From Diadema setosum (taxonomy: Eukaryota; Echinodermata; Echinoidea; Diadematoida; Diadematidae), in NCBI RefSeq assembly GCF_964275005.1, contig NC_092693.1, positions 17,675,706 through 17,739,705 on the forward strand: a stretch of 64,000 nt of DNA, in the 5' to 3' direction. A model generated the notes under the pieces. It did no database searches. It saw only the letters and a list, made by a program, of their open reading frames with translations, and was not told the origin of the DNA. A program made the translations under genes and the position numbers. This document shows positions 12,001 to 22,727 of this stretch, piece by piece. The first letter of the stretch is position 1. Each line of letters begins with the position of its first letter.

Positions 12001-13463
12001 GAGTGGTGGAAGAGATAGAGTAAAAAGAAAATATGTTTGTAATGATTTCGCTTCGGGTGGGCTGCGAATGATCGATCCATATGTTTTTGCCATGTCACAG
12101 AAAATGGCTTGGGTCAAGCTTCTTTTGGACAAAAATTACAGTAGTTTATGGAAGGTAATTGAACTTTCAGTATTAGAAGATTTTAATCAGATGAATGATG
12201 TTTTATGGAAATCTCATGTACCTGAATCTGTTTTGAATAAGTTACTATGCTCTCAATTATCTGATTCTATTACAACTTGGTATTTTTTCAGGGAGAAAGC
12301 AATGAATAAGGAGTTTGGTGTGAAATTTTCAGATTTAGGGTCATGTCAATGTTTATGGTTTAACAGAAATATTAGATCCAAGTCAAAGCGATTCTTTTTT
12401 TTATCAAGAGTGGTTTGATAGAGGTATAGTCTTTGTCAGTGATCTTTTAGATTCACCACTCCCTGGAAGCAAACTTTTTGAAGAACTTATTCTTGATTTC
12501 GGTATTTCGCCCACAGGAAGGAGAAAATTTAATTTTTTAATGAGCAATGTCCCTCAAACATGGTTAACTATATCAAATTGGGATCATAATGAAATTTTTG
12601 ACACAATAGTAAATAACTTATGTTTAGCAAAGAAAGTTCCGAAATATGTTTACTCAATTATGTCAGAGGACTGTGCTCCATCAAAACATATTTGTTTTTG
12701 GAAAGACCTGTCGTTAAATCCAGATTCAGAATTGTGGGATAACATCCATCTGAGAAATTTTAAAAGTTTTATTGACGCTCGAGTTCGTTCCTTTTATTTC
12801 AAGCTATATCATAGAGTTATAGCACTAAATGATTTTTTTTTGCACAAAATCAAAAGGAAGGACTCCCCCAACTGCACATTCTGTCAGAGATTGCCAGAAA
12901 CTGTTATTCACATATTTATTGAGTGCCAGCACGTAAAAAAAAGTTTGGGATGACATAATTAATGTAATAAATCAAACACTAAGAAAAATTATAACCCCTC
13001 CGTTTTTGAAAAATTTTTCGGGTTTAAAGATGATAAATTTATAACTTATATTTTCCTTATCTTGAAATATTATATTTATTTGTGTAAATTCAGAGGTAAC
13101 CAACCCTCTTTTCAAGGATTTAAGGTGTATTTAAAAACATGTAAAGAACTTGAGTATCGCATTGCTAATAAGAATGGAAAACTTGTACTTCATTTCCGTA
13201 AATGGAGATTTGACATATTATTGCGGTGAACACTCTGAATTTAACATATTGAAGCGATATTATTGTTTATGACTGTACCATTGCATATGTACAACATTCT
13301 TATTGACTTTATTCTATGCTGCTTTGCTTTGATTCTCTTCATTTTTTTGACTTAAATTTTTGTTATTAGTTATTACTAGTAGTATTTTCATCATTTCGAA
13401 TTTTGTTGCGATGTTTTTGTAATCTTGTTAATTTGATCAATAAAAACTCAATGAAGAAAAAAA
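9003..13463 (+). mobile_element. Tx1-like (L1 group) LINE retrotransposon, inactive copy
   Basis: A 4.46-kb LINE bounded by a 15-bp target-site duplication, AACTTTTCTGCTCCA, at 8988-9002 and 13464-13478. It has a 454-bp leader (9003-9456) without a recognisable ORF1, a decayed ORF2 (9457-13229), a short 3' UTR with AATAAA at 13439-13444, and a terminal A-rich tail. The order APE-type endonuclease, reverse transcriptase, then a C-terminal CxxC...HxxxxC knuckle matches the L1/Tx1 group. The 15-bp direct repeat and A tail fit target-primed reverse transcription. Lack of ORF1 means either 5' truncation or a lineage without it. It sits between the two receptor paralogues. Confidence 0.93.
9457..13229 (+). 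pseudogene. decayed LINE ORF2: APE endonuclease plus reverse transcriptase
   Basis: About 1,258 codons, a typical ORF2 length. The endonuclease occupies the first ~240 residues and reads open to 10206: FNCRG near the start, then FLQET, GDFNAVL and SDHSVV. The reverse transcriptase follows in pieces: FLDIQKAFDSV (around 11253), GCPISPYLF (around 11432), and the catalytic LADD (around 11553) where F/YxDD is usual. The C-terminal knuckle CTFCQRLPETVIHIFIEC begins near 12874. The frame ends with TGA at 13227-13229. It is broken by two in-frame stops (TGA 10346-10348, TAA 11155-11157) and about seven one-base frame changes, near 10195, 11010, 11395, 11950, 12395, 12940 and 13005, mostly in homopolymers. 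The modest, largely single-base decay and intact target duplication suggest a relatively recent insertion. Confidence 0.92.
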
Positions 13464-13478
13464 AACTTTTCTGCTCCA

Positions 13479-13817
13479 ATTGTCAGGCTATTATTTTGTC
13501 TTTACCAAATCTTTATTGGGCATGTACTGTATGTTAATGTGAAATATGATACTAATTTCATAGAAGTATTTCTGGTTCAGAAATGGCTTAGAAGAAGAAA
13601 TAAAAGCGAACAATGTAAGCATACAATCAAACTGCTCTCATTGCACAAAATTAAGTACCAAAACAAGAAATAAAGACAGCTAATTGTCTGTTTGTCGGAC
13701 AGAACGTATAGTTTTAACCTCCATCACAAATTCATTATGAATATGATTTTTGAGGGGGTATAACCTCCTTTAACAGCTTTTATTATACAGTCCAGTATAC
13801 GGTCCCATCTCCTTTAT
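13479..13817. other. intergenic, nothing recognised
   Basis: AT-rich sequence immediately right of the LINE. No gene or repeat recognised. Confidence 0.4.
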
Positions 13818-14305
13818 CAGTGGCGGATCCAGGGTGGTGTGCACAAAGAGGTTCTATATATGTAATAGAGCGCGCGCTCGCATACAGAAGCGGGGCCAAT
13901 TGAACGACCCGCCGCCATTAGCAAAGAGGTCGACTACCAGAAGACTGAACCCGGAAGTGCCTATAGTAATACACGTAAAGTACAGTTTCGAAGATGAGGT
14001 TGGGTTGGAAAAATCATTCTAATTTTAAGGAAAATCAATATTTGTCCATATGCCTCCGGAATTTATAAGAGAGATATATTCTCAACACAGTATACGTGTT
14101 TTGATGAAAAAAGGACTTGCCCGGTGTGCACCGGGCGCGCGCGCCCCCCCCCCCCCCCTCTTTATTATTTTTTTTTTCTGTTAAAACTAAAGAAATGAAT
14201 GGAAAAAATGAAATGAAGCCCGGTAATAGCATCAGAAAAATTCTTTGCACCCCCTCCCCCACCCCCCTCCCCCCACCCTTTACGGAATTCCTGGATCCGC
14301 CCCTG
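13818..14305. repeat. CAGTGGCGGATCC-ended hAT-like nonautonomous element
   Basis: The left end is CAGTGGCGGATCCAGG and the right end is CCTGGATCCGCCCCTG, a near-perfect inverted pair of about 16 bp. Its last ~27 bp (TTTACGGAATTCCTGG then ATCCGCCCCTG) are shared with the end of 26299-26415, so the two belong to one family. The interior has a GCGCGC/C-tract near 14134-14158. No coding capacity. No matching 8-bp duplication was found at its flanks. Confidence 0.55.
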
Positions 14306-14922
14306 TTAGCTTACATTAGGCCTACTGTGAGAAAAAATCAACAGCTATGAATACAGACGCAAATCAGTCAGGGACAAAGTATATGGCCGCTGTTTGCGTC
14401 AAACCTTCGTCGGTCTGATGCTTCAACTCCTGCTAAATTTCTTTTGTCAATACTGTTTGACTTATTCTTGATTAGCGTTGTACTCAATGTTAATCGTGGA
14501 CTGCAAGATGCGGTCGGAAATTTGATAAGGTTAACGTAGCCAATAAATGGGTGTGCAAATCGATCGCTGCTTGATATAATGTCAACTTTGAAAGCGCGCA
14601 AACACTCACTCACACACACACACACACACACCCACACACACGCACACACACACAAACGCACAATTGCATTCATACATACATAAAAAGTCCGAGCGCTCAT
14701 AATATACATGTATCTACACTTTAGATGATTCCCTTGAACGTTTATGTTACTAATGGATGTGGTTGCGAAGCATAATCCTTGAGCATAAGCAGGCTACGAT
14801 ACTGCTATCGTAAACCATAAGTAAGCAGTAAGTTACTTTACAACGATATCAATACTTATTATGTGCAGGATGATTTGTAAAGTGAAGGAAATACATTATA
14901 ACCTCGATATCATGTCTCAACG
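14306..14922. other. intergenic, CA microsatellite
   Basis: No gene seen. A CA-rich microsatellite lies at about 14606-14655. Confidence 0.4.
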
Positions 14923-15486
14923 TTAAAGGGAAGATAAACCCCAAGAGCAATGTGGATTGAGTGAAAGCAGCAACATTAGTAGAACACATCAGTGAAAGTT
15001 TGAGGGAAATCGGACAATCGATGCAAAAGTTATGAATTTTTAAAGTTTTGGTGTTGGAACCGCTGGATGAGGAGACTACTAGAGGATATGACGTATGAGT
15101 GGACAACAATACAAAGAAAATATAAAGGAAATTCAACAAAAATTCACTTTTCTAGAATCATGAAAGGGCAATGGACCAACCTCTTTCAGAAAGCAGGGGG
15201 AATAATTGCTACCCTTAACATATGTCAATATCAAGTTGATGGAATTTGTAATTTTCATGAAAAATGGATTTTTGTAGAATTTTCTTTATTTTCTTGGTAT
15301 TGTTGTCCACTCATACGTCATAACCTCTAGTAGTCTCCTCATCCAGCGGTTCCAACACCAAAACTTTAAGAATTCATAACTTTTGCATCGATTGTCCGAT
15401 TTTCTTCAAACTGTCACTGATGTGTTCTACTAATGTTGCTGCTTTCACTCAATCCACATTGCTTTTGGGGTTTATCTTCCCTTTAA
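14923..15486. mobile_element. TTAA-ended foldback element, family A, copy 1
   Basis: 564 bp including TTAA at both ends. The two arms of about 225-240 bp are near-identical inverted repeats: TTAAAGGGAAGATAAACCCC at the left is answered by GGGGTTTATCTTCCCTTTAA at the right. The arms also share the CGCTGGATGAGGAGACTACT motif and the CGGACAATCGATGCAAAAG motif. The short middle has no coding capacity. TTAA ends point to a piggyBac-type nonautonomous element. High arm identity suggests a young copy. Copy 2 is at 22782-23355. Confidence 0.85.
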
Positions 15487-15839
15487 CAAATTTTCTCTGA
15501 TAATTCTTGATGAAGATCTGAAATCAAAATCGGCGGCAAATGAAATCACTCTTTGAGAGAGCAGTCTTATACTTAAAGGACCTATACAATGCTATTGTTT
15601 GTTGACTTTGTGGATTTTCAAATACTGATAATCACTTATGTGGAGAAAAGATTGTAATTATGAAATACTCTATATATTAATGTTTCTGCTATTTTGCTTA
15701 AGATAACTTAATTGGATTTTTCCACAAAACAAAACAAAAAGCGAAAAAAGCAAAAGTTTTAAAGCTATAATGCTTTCCTTTCAATGCAAGGCCTTTCTTT
15801 CTTCCGCTCTTTCTCTCTCTATATTTTCTCTCAATACCT

Positions 15840-15881
<42 letters not shown>

Positions 15882-15889
15882 TACATAGA

Positions 15890-15921
<32 letters not shown>

Positions 15922-17772
15922 CATGCACGCATGTACACAGTCATACATACGTACATTACTATAGTATTACATACACTGACATAACGCAGACTCTCGCATA
16001 TAGATCTGTCATCTTTATGTTATAGTGTTATATTTCATTCCTAATTCTGTCATGAGATTTCCGTTGTATACAACAATAAATAACTTCTCTCTACAAGAGA
16101 AGCTGGTTTGATATTGATGCCTTGAAATTCTGTGACCATTCTTTCGTTCCCTTTTCAATTTCAATCAATGAAAAAGCACATTATATCAAATTATGGAGAT
16201 TAGCTGATATCTGACTATTGTAACAAAAAATAGTTCAATTTTAATGTTTCGATACCCCCCCCCCCCCCCGTCTCCTCACACTAAACTATTCAATAAACAT
16301 ATTTAAGTTTTGTTATCTTAGAAGGCACCTCGTACCGCGCGCCTGCTGGGCTCATTCACTTGCACCAGCACTCACCTCACTCACCTCATTCTCTGTAGGG
16401 TCTACATGATGTGTCTATACAATTTTTGTTGTCGCAATGTGATGCCAGAATGAATCTGGTTTTTTTTTTCTCTCTCTCTCTTCATTTGTTTTCGATAAGC
16501 ACACACGATGTATGTTTTGCTCATTTTCTTGTTTTCCTCTCTTTTAAGGCTGTCGTATCTCCAATCTATATTATGCTTATTTGACAACAGTCTTCTGCAT
16601 TTACACCGAGTCTCAAGACATGCGCCATATTCAGTCAGACCATTTGATTGGTTCCCAATTGACTTGTTTTCTTATTCTTTTCTTCAATCTGTACACGTTG
16701 GCCTATATCTCAATTGTGTTCGCATGTACACATTGCATGTTTTATTGTCTTGAAAAAGAAGAAGAAATGACTGTATTTCATTTGTAATATATATTCAATG
16801 CAGAAAATTCCTAATGAATTAATTTGAATTAAATTTGAATTGAATTTGCTTTTTGTTATCCAGGCATAAGCGAATAACGGAAACAGGGAAAAAAGATGGT
16901 GAATAGATAAAAATTATGGGCACCAGAAGAGTCGAGAGAAGAGTGACAGAGATTAATGAGACAGTTAGAAATATACTACAATGAGAAGAGTCATGCAATC
17001 TTCCATCGTGATGCCAGGCCATGAAAGCGGATAGACACAAATATTTAAACACGATGAAATGAAACTTGACTGTGCAAACACATACATCTTCTTACCCTCT
17101 CAAATCGTCAGCTCCAAACAATCCACCTCACCCCCCCCCCCCAAGCTAAGAGAACATCACCAATGTCGCGATGCTCTTCTTGAGGTATACGTGATGTATC
17201 TCAGAGGAGTTCACTATCAAGTTCTAATGCAAATTGATTACGATGCAATGTCTAAAAAGTCAGCTCAACCCCAGTTAACTTAACCCATCGCGTAAATTCA
17301 TACCTTGCTGTAGAGAATCTTCTTGTTGTCATTAAATCGACACTTTGTATAGATTCAATGCATATCTTTATTTGTAGATCTAAACGTTCATATCAAGGTG
17401 TGGTATATTTCCTTATTTCACTACAATGCAAGAGGTTCTAAATCTTCTAGCTCTCATAATGTAGGTGTTCTATCCACCACGCCTGCAACAGTCAGTTGTT
17501 ATCGATACCTTGTGAAATATGAACTTCGTGATTATTTCTCTAATCATGTTCACATCAGAGAACAACAGAGCAGCACGTATGAGGTCGTGCCGTAAATGTC
17601 ACCGTGTATTGAAGATGTGGGTACATTGTAGATTATTATTACATCGGAAACTTGATCCAGACTTCTCAAACACATTCAATGCATGTCACCAATGTGAGGT
17701 TTGGAAATGTTTACACGCATGGTCAAGAGCTGCCTTTCAAGTTCGAATAGAACTAGAGTCTATATAATATGC
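15487..17772. other. intergenic, microsatellites
   Basis: No gene recognised over about 2.3 kb. It contains an AC microsatellite passing into ATAC repeats (about 15843-15918), a C-tract at about 16255-16270, and a CT-rich tract near 16461-16482. Confidence 0.45.
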
Positions 17773-18168
17773 TTAAAGGGATGGTACAGTATTGGTGGAG
17801 GCGATGATTGGGCTTGTAACTTTCTGCGAGATATAAAGAAACCACATGTGAAATAGTACAGAGCATACCATTCTAAGACAAATTCCAAGTTTATTTGGTG
17901 GAAATCGGTTTTGGAATATCTGAGACATCCAAAAACAAAGTAAAATGAAGTGATCGTAATAAAAGTTAGGTCCAATCTTTTATTAAGATAAATCTGTTTT
18001 GCATGGGTACCTCAGCCATTTCAAAACCAATTTTCATCAAAATAAAAATGCTGAATTTCTCTTGGAATTACATGATCTTTCATAATTCATAGGAGGTTTC
18101 TCATTATCTTGCCCCGAAATGCTAGAAACCTGAAGTTAGGTCTCAACCAAAACTGTACGATCCCTTAA
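17773..18168. mobile_element. TTAA-ended element, family B, copy 1
   Basis: 396 bp from TTAAAGGGATGGTACAGT to ACTGTACGATCCCTTAA, an imperfect terminal inverted repeat with TTAA at each end. The arms continue to match loosely (TGGAAATCGGTTTTGG against CCAATTTTCATC). The right arm of a second copy lies at about 23400-23692 in the opposite sense. No coding capacity. Probably a piggyBac-type nonautonomous element, older than family A because the arms are more diverged. Confidence 0.75.
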
Positions 18169-18496
18169 AAGTTTAATTCTTACTGATTTTCTCTGTTTCG
18201 TTCCCCTTGCCAAAGTCACCCTTTCACATGAATTTAATAAATGAACAAAAGAAAAAGGTCGTCGTCATGATGTTTTGGTGGGAATGACGAACATACGATC
18301 TCTTTGCTTTCTCTGGTAGAATCCGGACTGTTATCGGAGTTAGCCTTGGTAGCATGCACTGTCAGAGTTCAGTGGAGTGGTATTTATTGGTATCAGCAAA
18401 TACGATCAGGACTGATATTTCAACTCTGCCAGGCCACTAAGTTTGGATGTCATGTCACTGATTTCTAGATTGTAATATTACGGGAGATGGTCGTTA

Positions 18497-18790
18497 TATT
18501 CCGAAGGTCCGTTATTCCGAAAATGAAATAATGTTCGTTAATCCGAAGGTTCACTATTTCGAAACGTAAAAATTCAGTACATCTAGACGTTCATTTATCA
18601 AAAAATGAAAACAAGTTTCAGCCGAACATTTTGTGGCGTTATTCCGAAGGTTCGTTTATCCGAAATTGAAATAAAAAGTGCATACATACGCACCTTCGAA
18701 ACTGCGAGTCTTATTTTGTTTTCCGATTAAAGAACCATATTTCATTTTTGAGATTCCTTACTTTCGAAATAACGAGTCTTTGGAATATAC
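18497..18790. repeat. TTCGTTATTCCGAA-type palindromic repeat, copy 1
   Basis: Multiple copies of TTCGTTATTCCGAAGG-like words, with the same words in reverse complement toward the right end (TCGAAATAACGAGTC). The same family occurs at 26560-26745 and 30886-31152. This copy is the most diverged and its limits are unclear. Confidence 0.55.
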
Positions 18791-20086
18791 AAAACGAAAT
18801 GTAACCGATATTCCTGAAGAGGTTCATGGATGTCTTACATACAAAGCTAATGAATACGAATGTGAATGATACAAGTGCTACTACGGGTTGAAGAGAAAAA
18901 TGATACTCGTCTGTTGCTGAGTATTGTCCCTTGATTTGGCGTTTATCAGTATATTATTGCAGTTGTTATCAAGTAGTTATTAATGATGCATTTTATCACC
19001 GTTACAGAAACGGAGTTCTTATACAGGCGTTAGACTGTTCCGAAGTTGAGCGAGAATGGACACACGATAAAGGAAATGTTTCTATTCTGCTCTGGTCCTG
19101 GTCGTATACTCATCGGGTTAATCGTGAGGGCATCTTAAAGACATCGTATAACCGCCGGTGGAGTTTCTCAGGTTGCTCACAAAAGGTCGCGCTGAATTGG
19201 CACTTTTAATCAGGCAGGTTCGGGGCCCACTTTGTGTGAATTTAAAATTCCATATTCGTATCACCATCCTATGGCAATTCCGGACAGTGTGACACCAGTC
19301 TTCAGGACTGTTTTCACTGAGCAAGGGAATGATTCACATAGGACACGAATTTCGAAAAATGATAATATGTATCCACATTCCCACATTCAACAGTCCACAG
19401 ATCCCACATTCGGAGAAGCTTTTCTCCGAATGTGTCTCGACAATAGAGCTAAAGTCATTTCGGGTGGCGGCACGCTGTTGCGAAATCAACATAATTTGGC
19501 AATGCCAGTATGGAATTTTCAACTTCGTGCCAGGTTGGCCTCAAGCATGGTTAAAATCAAATCAACAGCCGGAGTAAGTAGCTTACGATATGCCTACAGA
19601 AGGTCACACTATGACACCCGAAATACACACGAAAGCTACACGAAGAATGCAGGAATCACACATGTCGTTAAATATACACAAGATGACCATACGAATGAGC
19701 AATTTTGAATTTCTCACGAAGATGTCCCCGAACTTGGTTGAAAGCCAATCAAGAACCAACAGGCAAATAATTATGGTCCTTTCAGAAGGTCACACGATAC
19801 CATTCTAACCACACTAAACGGCTACACAAAGATTTGAATCTTTATTTTAGAATAAACCTTCGCAAGATCTTTGGGCTATCATTAGGCTTGCCACAGATGT
19901 TGCCGCAGCTCATGAAATTGCTGCTGGAGCCTGAGAAACTCCATCGGCAGTCATACGAGAACATAAGGTGCCCTCAGGAATGGCATCAAGTTTATACGAT
20001 CAGATCCGCATTTGAAAATTTCGTTTATCGTATGTCCATCTTTGCTGAATTTCATTACAGTGTGACGCCTGCACTACGGCCTTCAT
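18791..20086. other. 3' flank of receptor gene 2
   Basis: No independent gene supported. It probably includes the 3' UTR of the minus-strand receptor ending at 20087. AATAAA on the minus strand lies at 19841-19846, about 241 bp past the stop. Short motifs such as CAGAAGGTCACAC recur (about 19599 and 19785), hinting at old local duplication. Confidence 0.4.
19841..19846 (-). other. candidate polyadenylation signal for receptor gene 2
   Basis: AATAAA on the minus strand about 241 bp beyond the receptor stop codon, a similar spacing to that seen in the paralogue. Confidence 0.4.
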
Positions 20087-21355
20087 CTAGTTACAACAGT
20101 ATTGCCCACGAAACATCCTGGCAATAGTTTGACGAATTAGCGGTTGTGCCATGGCGTACGCCACTGGGTTGATCAGACTGTTAGCAAAGGATATCCATCT
20201 GGTTATGTCGGTGAAAGTCGTCGTCATGGTGAAGGAGCCATATTGCAGCGACACGCTGTAGATGACGATGTCGACTGCGTTTGGTAACCACGTGACGACG
20301 AAGGCCAGAACGATAAAAGTCAGTGTCCTCATGGCTTTCATACTGTTTGCAGCAGATTCACCTTTCTCTTCCCTCTTTCCCACGTGAACCATTGAGTTAT
20401 TCATATTCTTAAACTGTGGTTTTGTTGCAACCCTCCTCAAAGAATCGCAGCCTATGTCACCACTTTCGTTCCGAGTGCTCAGGAAGATTACCTTTGAGTT
20501 GATCCTTTTCTCTGACTCCGAAAGTTTCGATGGAGCCTCACATACGGTCGTCGACTCTCTTTCAGAACTTTTCTTTTCGTATTTCCCCGACGGATTCTTC
20601 ATCTTGCAGGTTGTACTTCCCTTCTCCCGCGCACTTGCACCTGTTCTGCTGCCGCTGGTAACAGACGTGGCTGGGATTTTCCCGACGCTGGTGCGAATTT
20701 TGTAGTAAATGCGTGCGTACAGTGCCACAATAATCACGAATGGCAAGGCGAATTTGAAACAGAACAGCATTGAACTCGAAGCAAATGTGCTAACGTACTG
20801 TGGTCTAGGGAGCCCGGCGGGAGTCAGGTCTTCAACGGGATCGATGAACTCCCACACAGCGTTTAGGAGCAGCCAGCTGATAAATGGCACTAACCACGTG
20901 AATATGTTGACGATGGTTGCTACGCGCTTGCTCTTCCGAAGATAATGGGTCACAGGATGCAGTGTTGCTAGGTAACGGTCAATGGTGATAACAACCACAC
21001 CCATCACAGAAACCCCGAGGCAGGCGTTTTGCAGGGCCACATAGAGAGCCCCCAACTCTCTACCAAAAATCCATGTCCCGTAGAGACTAATGCTGGACCG
21101 AATCGGCATTATTACCGCACCTACTAGTAGATCAGCCACAGCCATGTTGAATATGTAGTGATTTTGGTAGGTCCACAACGCCCTCTCGAAAGCAAACGCA
21201 AATATAATCAAGGCATTTCCCAAAACGGTTATCAAGGATAAGCTCAACATGATTAGGAATTTCACATTGATTTGGGGTCGGATGGGTTCGGTAGTTGCTG
21301 CTCGCGTGCCGCTCTCGGAGTACAGTAAGACCGTTGAATTAAGGGGGTCCATCAT
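20087..21355 (-). CDS. class A GPCR, muscarinic/aminergic-like orphan receptor 2
   Basis: Single-exon seven-transmembrane receptor of 422 residues, the same length as its paralogue at 1376-2644. Landmarks: LGN with N47 in TM1, VADLL with D75 in TM2, DRY at 126-128, W154 in TM4, P205 in TM5, TWLP (W356, P358) in TM6, NPVAY at 396-400. The third intracellular loop (about 220-338) is long, Ser/Lys-rich and little conserved with the paralogue. The C-terminus ends QYCCN, with cysteines that could be palmitoylated. The TM2-TM4 block, including LYGTWIFGR and GVSVMGVVVITIDRY, is almost shared with the paralogue. Position 3.32 is Q109 and 3.25 is G102, and ECL2 has no Cys, so the amine-binding Asp and the class A disulfide are absent here too. 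An in-frame TAA stands directly before the first ATG of the MM start. Likely an orphan receptor from local duplication; ligand unknown. Confidence 0.93.
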   Translation of the reverse strand: MMDPLNSTVLLYSESGTRAATTEPIRPQINVKFLIMLSLSLITVLGNALIIFAFAFERALWTYQNHYIFNMAVADLLVGAVIMPIRSSISLYGTWIFGRELGALYVALQNACLGVSVMGVVVITIDRYLATLHPVTHYLRKSKRVATIVNIFTWLVPFISWLLLNAVWEFIDPVEDLTPAGLPRPQYVSTFASSSMLFCFKFALPFVIIVALYARIYYKIRTSVGKIPATSVTSGSRTGASAREKGSTTCKMKNPSGKYEKKSSERESTTVCEAPSKLSESEKRINSKVIFLSTRNESGDIGCDSLRRVATKPQFKNMNNSMVHVGKREEKGESAANSMKAMRTLTFIVLAFVVTWLPNAVDIVIYSVSLQYGSFTMTTTFTDITRWISFANSLINPVAYAMAQPLIRQTIARMFRGQYCCN

Positions 21356-22727
21356 TTACCGTTAGCCGTTTCTGTGGGCAAAACAATATGGATAGATAGA
21401 GTTACAGCATCCTGGTGGGGCGCTGTGATTATCTACTGTTCAACATTCAAGACGTGTACTCTTGATATCACTTTTAAATTGACGAAGAAAAAGCGCCAAC
21501 ACAAGAAATCTAACTTTGTCAAATGATTATTGATTGATTGAAGTATCAAACAGTGTTTTTTTTTTTACTTGTTCTGACATGACTTTAATTTGTTCTAAAT
21601 TGATCTCAATTTGTTTTATCGTAACCTCTACAAAATCATTTTATGAGCAAGAGGCCTTTTAAATCATACTAAGCTTCTTTGTGATATATTTTGGTTTGTA
21701 AATATGTATACATGCTTTTAATTCGTTAATTACCTCTATAATTTTCATCGTACAGTCAATTATTGTGGGCTCAAGATGCTTTATGATCTTCGTGTATGTT
21801 CTTTGGTAAAAGAAAATTAAATAAATTAAATTTGTCTGAAGTCAAAGACAAAGTAAATTAACACCTTACTTGAAAATAAAAACAATACCTGGTAATATTT
21901 GATGACGACTTCAAAGTGATAATTTGTCATGGGGGATATAAAAGTAGGCATGTATAGTCAATCGCAATCAGAAACGTAATACATTATTTGCTCAGAAATG
22001 CATTTGCGAATATTTTTTTTTTCACTTCTAGACCCTATTTACTGAAATGGAATGGAAGATAAACATAATGTTCTCAAATCACATAGTAGTTTGTTTTTGC
22101 ATGGTATGCGTACACATCTACATCATCACGATCATTAGGCCTACAGCATTTTGGTCAAACGGAAAATGGGAATGAACAAAAAAAAAAAGCCACATCAAAT
22201 TTATTTAGACTTCCAAATGCTTCTCAGCAACAGTCTTACTTCATATTCCATCAATTCCCAAATATCAATTCTACTTGTTAAATGATAACAACGAGCATGT
22301 AAACTCACCGTCTTTACACCGAGCAAATTGACGAAGTATAAACAGGCTGAAAACCAGCAGTATCTGGTCTGGAAAGCCGAAATGCGCTATGGATATTGCG
22401 CCCCTCCTGAATTGGTCAAACAACCGTACTGCCCATGTCATTGTTCTATATCATTCTCTCCTCGTAGATGGCAGCACGTGCGAATCGATATAATGAGACG
22501 CCACGAGGTATTGAACCTCAGTGATGCATGAGAATGCAAATACTAGTTATTACGACAATCTATCCTCGTTTTTTCCCCCCTTTTTCTGACATATAGATAT
22601 TTCTGAAATAAATCACGCAAAAATCCTCCAAACAAAAGTTGTTGTTGTGTTTTTCAAAATATTTAGTCGAAATGTGTTGTCAAAATGATTTCACATGAAC
22701 TTTAAATGAAACGCCTTAATGTCAATG
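21356..22727. other. upstream region of receptor gene 2
   Basis: AT-rich with no coding exon recognised. It should contain the receptor promoter, but no specific element was identified with confidence. Confidence 0.4.

Noticed and set aside
15067-15330. 87-residue open frame
   Set aside because: It lies entirely within the arms and centre of the TTAA foldback element.
18931-20127. Several overlapping plus-strand frames near the 3' side of receptor 2 as a possible second gene
   Set aside because: They overlap one another in different frames, show no family motifs, and lie where the receptor 3' UTR and diverged duplications are expected.
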